The notes under the pieces are model-generated. The model saw only the letters and a program-made list of their open reading frames with translations, was not told the origin of the DNA and did not search any database. The position numbers and the translations under genes are program-made. Below, in pieces: positions 61,632-64,000 of a DNA stretch of 64,000 nt; position 1 is the first letter of the stretch; every line of letters starts with the position of its first letter. The DNA comes from Paramecium tetraurelia (lineage: Eukaryota > Ciliophora > Oligohymenophorea > Peniculida > Parameciidae): positions 4,690-68,689 of the forward strand of contig NW_001799006.1 of NCBI RefSeq assembly GCF_000165425.1. The letters run 5' to 3'.

Positions 61632-63178
61632 TCAATGAATAGTTTTTGCCAATTTAATCAATTCTATATACACTAAGGTTTCTTTGTCAAGGGGAGTTTG
61701 AAGATTGGCTTCCAACTCCTTTTCAATCCCTTTAGTGAAATGGTGGATGATTTGTTCTTCATTTTCAGAGATCTTAAATGATTAATTAAGTAAACTTTAC
61801 TTTTGGACACATCTGTTGGTAAAGCACTTGTTGTCGTTTAGACATTTTTACCAACGAAAACATAATGTCAGAGATTTAGTGAAATAGACTCTTATTCGTT
61901 TTGATTTGCAACTCTAATCTCTTGATTTGAGTAATAAATTTATGGAAGGAGGGAATGTAGAGATGCTGCTTTTGATTATCTGAATCTTTGAAATTATGTT
62001 TGATATGTTCTTCGTAAAATGCATTGATTTTTGGGATTCGATTCAAGTCTCTAAAGAGGACTGGCATTGTTCCGATGTAATCTTTTAACAACAGTTGAAT
62101 TCCGTATTTGTAAACAATGAAGAGTCCTTCAAGATCATAATTTTATTGTAATTTCTCTGCCAAATCAATCCAGTATCCCAAAGCATCCTGGCGATCATGT
62201 TTGCTAGGGTTGCGCACGACTGAATAAATGATAAATTAAGAGATCGTATTGATTCTTCGAAAATACTAAATTTAGATTTGATATCTTACATGATTGAGTC
62301 CTCCCTTAACAATAATGTTCCTTATCTGTAGTTCAGCGTAGAACTAGGAGTTGATGAAACTCAAGACAAAAGCAACTTCTTCAGTCGACCAAGGCAGGAC
62401 TTGATTGTGTTTCATTAAAGGCATGAATGTCTTTTATTGAATAATGTCGATTGACAATGAGCTCCTTTGGGAATCAGTGCATTCCTTAAATATGCTCTTG
62501 TCTGGAAAGGGTTAAATGATAGATTCAAATATTGTTAGGAGTTAAAAGTCGATTCTGAATTCATTAACTCTTAAAGATATCATTAATGCTAAAAATTCAG
62601 TGATTGAATTAGAATTTGAAACAAATTAAGCCATGTCTTATTGGTTTTCATTGCAAACTGCTTTCCACAACAAGAAAAAAGTAAATGTCACTAGATTGGT
62701 GAAGTAATCTAATGTAAGAACCAAGGTTTATTTCAATTGTTGATCATCACTATTAAAAGTTGTTTCTATAATTGTATTAAAAGTAGAGTCTTTGAAAAAG
62801 CATTCAACTTTCAGACATTTCTCGGTAAAGTTAGCCAGCCACTCTTCCGACGATTATGTGGAGATTAGGAAAACCTTCTTAGCCTATTCTGAGAGACTTT
62901 CAGAATCTTTTTATATTATGGTATTTTTTGTTACCTATACGTTTTTGGTAGTTCTACCATTAGGATTCTTCAAGTAATGTTCTTGAACTATGAAGACTAC
63001 TTGAAGAGTAAGAAGTGTCACATTAATAAAGCTTCCCTTCACTCAATTATTCTTAACCATCAGAAATATTGGAATAGAAACTAGTTGTTTTGTTTTGCGA
63101 TTGTACATCATGGGTCTTTGCTTTGATTATCTCGAGTTCATTGTCTTCCAATAATATTTTTAGAGGTGGTTTCCTCAT
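61632..63178 (-). CDS. RasGEF-like (CDC25-homology) protein
   Basis: A predicted guanine-nucleotide exchange factor for a Ras-type GTPase, 488 residues. A charged N-terminal 90 residues is followed by a REM-like helical region (TLDYFTNLVTFTFFLLWKAV) and a CDC25-like domain: LPWSTEEVAFVLSFINSQFY, YFRRINTISQFIIYSVVRNP, RQDALGYWIDLAEKLQQNYD, LEGLFIVYKYGIQ, then RDLNRIPKINAFYEEHIKHN. Introns: 62907-62934, 62266-62289 and 61773-61800. Each keeps the frame, and the last avoids an early TGA. Similarity is at the motif level and the catalytic helical hairpin is not easy to place by eye, so an inactive or divergent member is possible. Its start lies 63 bp from that of the next gene. Confidence 0.6.
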
Positions 63179-63241
63179 TTTAATTTTACTAAGTATATTA
63201 TATATAAAAAATTAGAACATTAAATCTAAAATTAACTAAAT
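63179..63241. promoter_or_regulatory. 63-bp divergent promoter
   Basis: The shortest head-to-head gap in the window: start codons at 63178 (minus) and 63242 (plus). A+T rich with TATATATAA near its centre (about 63198). Shared promoter use is inferred. Confidence 0.45.
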
Positions 63242-64000
63242 ATGATACAAGGAGCTCAGACTGACTTCATCTATGTATTTTATTTATAAGATATTGATTA
63301 TGATAGATCTTAAAGAAATATAAAAAAAGTAAAAGGTATTCCTCAATACAAGAAATACACATCCAATGTAAGATTGCTATTCTACTTAATTGCAGGTATC
63401 ATCGATGAATTGACAGGGGAAAACAAACAAGAACATCACAATAAATTTTTCGAAATCCTGCAAAGTTCTTTAACTACGATTGGCTCTTTTAAGTTTTTAA
63501 TTCTTTGTCACAAACTCATTTACTAACTCTAGCAAGAATTTACTAGCAGATTTATTTCAAATAAGCTCATACCCGGAGATCATACTGATAAGTCCAGATT
63601 GGCTATTTACTATTATAATTTTTTATCCAAATTATGCGAAAACTTCGATTACTACAAAGAAGTGATAGATTTTATTGAAACTGAAAATATAGTAAAGTTT
63701 TTGCAATATGAATTACTTGTTCAAATCCAAATACTATTTCCATTGGCATCCCTACTCCAGGAATTGTCTTAAGTAACTTTTCCAATTTATCAGGTTGTCA
63801 AATTACTAGACTACTTACTTTGTAGGGAATCCCCACTTCTTCTTCAATTGGGAACTTGCATTCTGAAAGACTTTTGCGTTATTTATAATTTCCTATCCGC
63901 AGCAATTCAGGAATTGCAAAGTAGAAGTTTTTATAAATCCCTTAGTATAAATTTTGAAAGTTCCTTTAAAAGAAGCCAAAGTGCTTTATCACGTATATCA
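63242..64000 (+). CDS. ANTH-domain-like protein (AP180/CALM type), 3' end outside window
   Basis: 253 codons open to the window edge with no intron needed. The text VRLLFYLIAGIIDELTG, GSFKFLILCHKLIYQLQQEF, FISNKLIPGDHTDKSRLAIY and YYNFLSKLCENFDYYKEV follows the helical order and spacing of ANTH domains, which bind PtdIns(4,5)P2 and clathrin in endocytosis. The usual K-x9-KxKH lipid site is not clear. The start ATG 63242 gives MIQGAQTDFIYVFYLQDIDY. A VHS or other helical-repeat protein is possible. Confidence 0.5.

Overview
The window is macronuclear DNA from a ciliate of the Paramecium type. TAA and TAG are read as glutamine in every recognisable gene and TGA is the only stop. Most introns are 20-32 nt with a GTA start and a TAG/AAG end. 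The DNA is strongly A+T rich, and gene spacing is often under 100 bp. Gene models were threaded by hand: introns are placed where a GT...AG segment restores the frame and the protein then reads on through a family motif. No rRNA, tRNA, CRISPR array, transposon or telomeric repeat was recognised.

Left part (1-16200): a very long NACHT-NTPase/WD40 protein, a zinc-binding/coiled-coil/WD40 protein, a membrane hybrid histidine kinase with a response-regulator domain, a small unrecognised protein and a histone H3 gene. Next (16700-27000) come an unrecognised Q/N-rich protein, an ATG2-like bridge lipid-transfer protein (minus strand), a small unrecognised gene and a P-loop GTPase with a long coiled coil.

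Middle (27200-45700): the ciliary protein CFAP57 and a four-domain EEEE voltage-gated calcium channel share an 83-bp divergent promoter. They are followed by HAP2/GCS1 (gamete fusogen), a coiled-coil protein, the translation factor eIF3L and a TBC-domain Rab GAP.

Right part (45700-64000): several short unrecognised genes, a RING-H2 protein, a gene with seven mostly long introns, a cyclic-nucleotide-binding-domain K+ channel with a CCHC knuckle, adenosine kinase, a kinesin with a long coiled coil, a divergent ubiquitin-like modifier, a RasGEF-like protein, and the 5' part of an ANTH-domain-like gene that runs off the window.

Themes: cilium structure and excitability (CFAP57, calcium channel, K+ channel, kinesin), mating and membrane fusion (HAP2), vesicle and autophagy traffic (ATG2-like, TBC, RasGEF-like, ANTH-like) and signalling (histidine kinase, NACHT/WD40). 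Four otherwise clean genes each contain one frame break at or beside a homopolymer run. These may be assembly errors, odd introns or real frameshifts, and they should be checked before the proteins are used.
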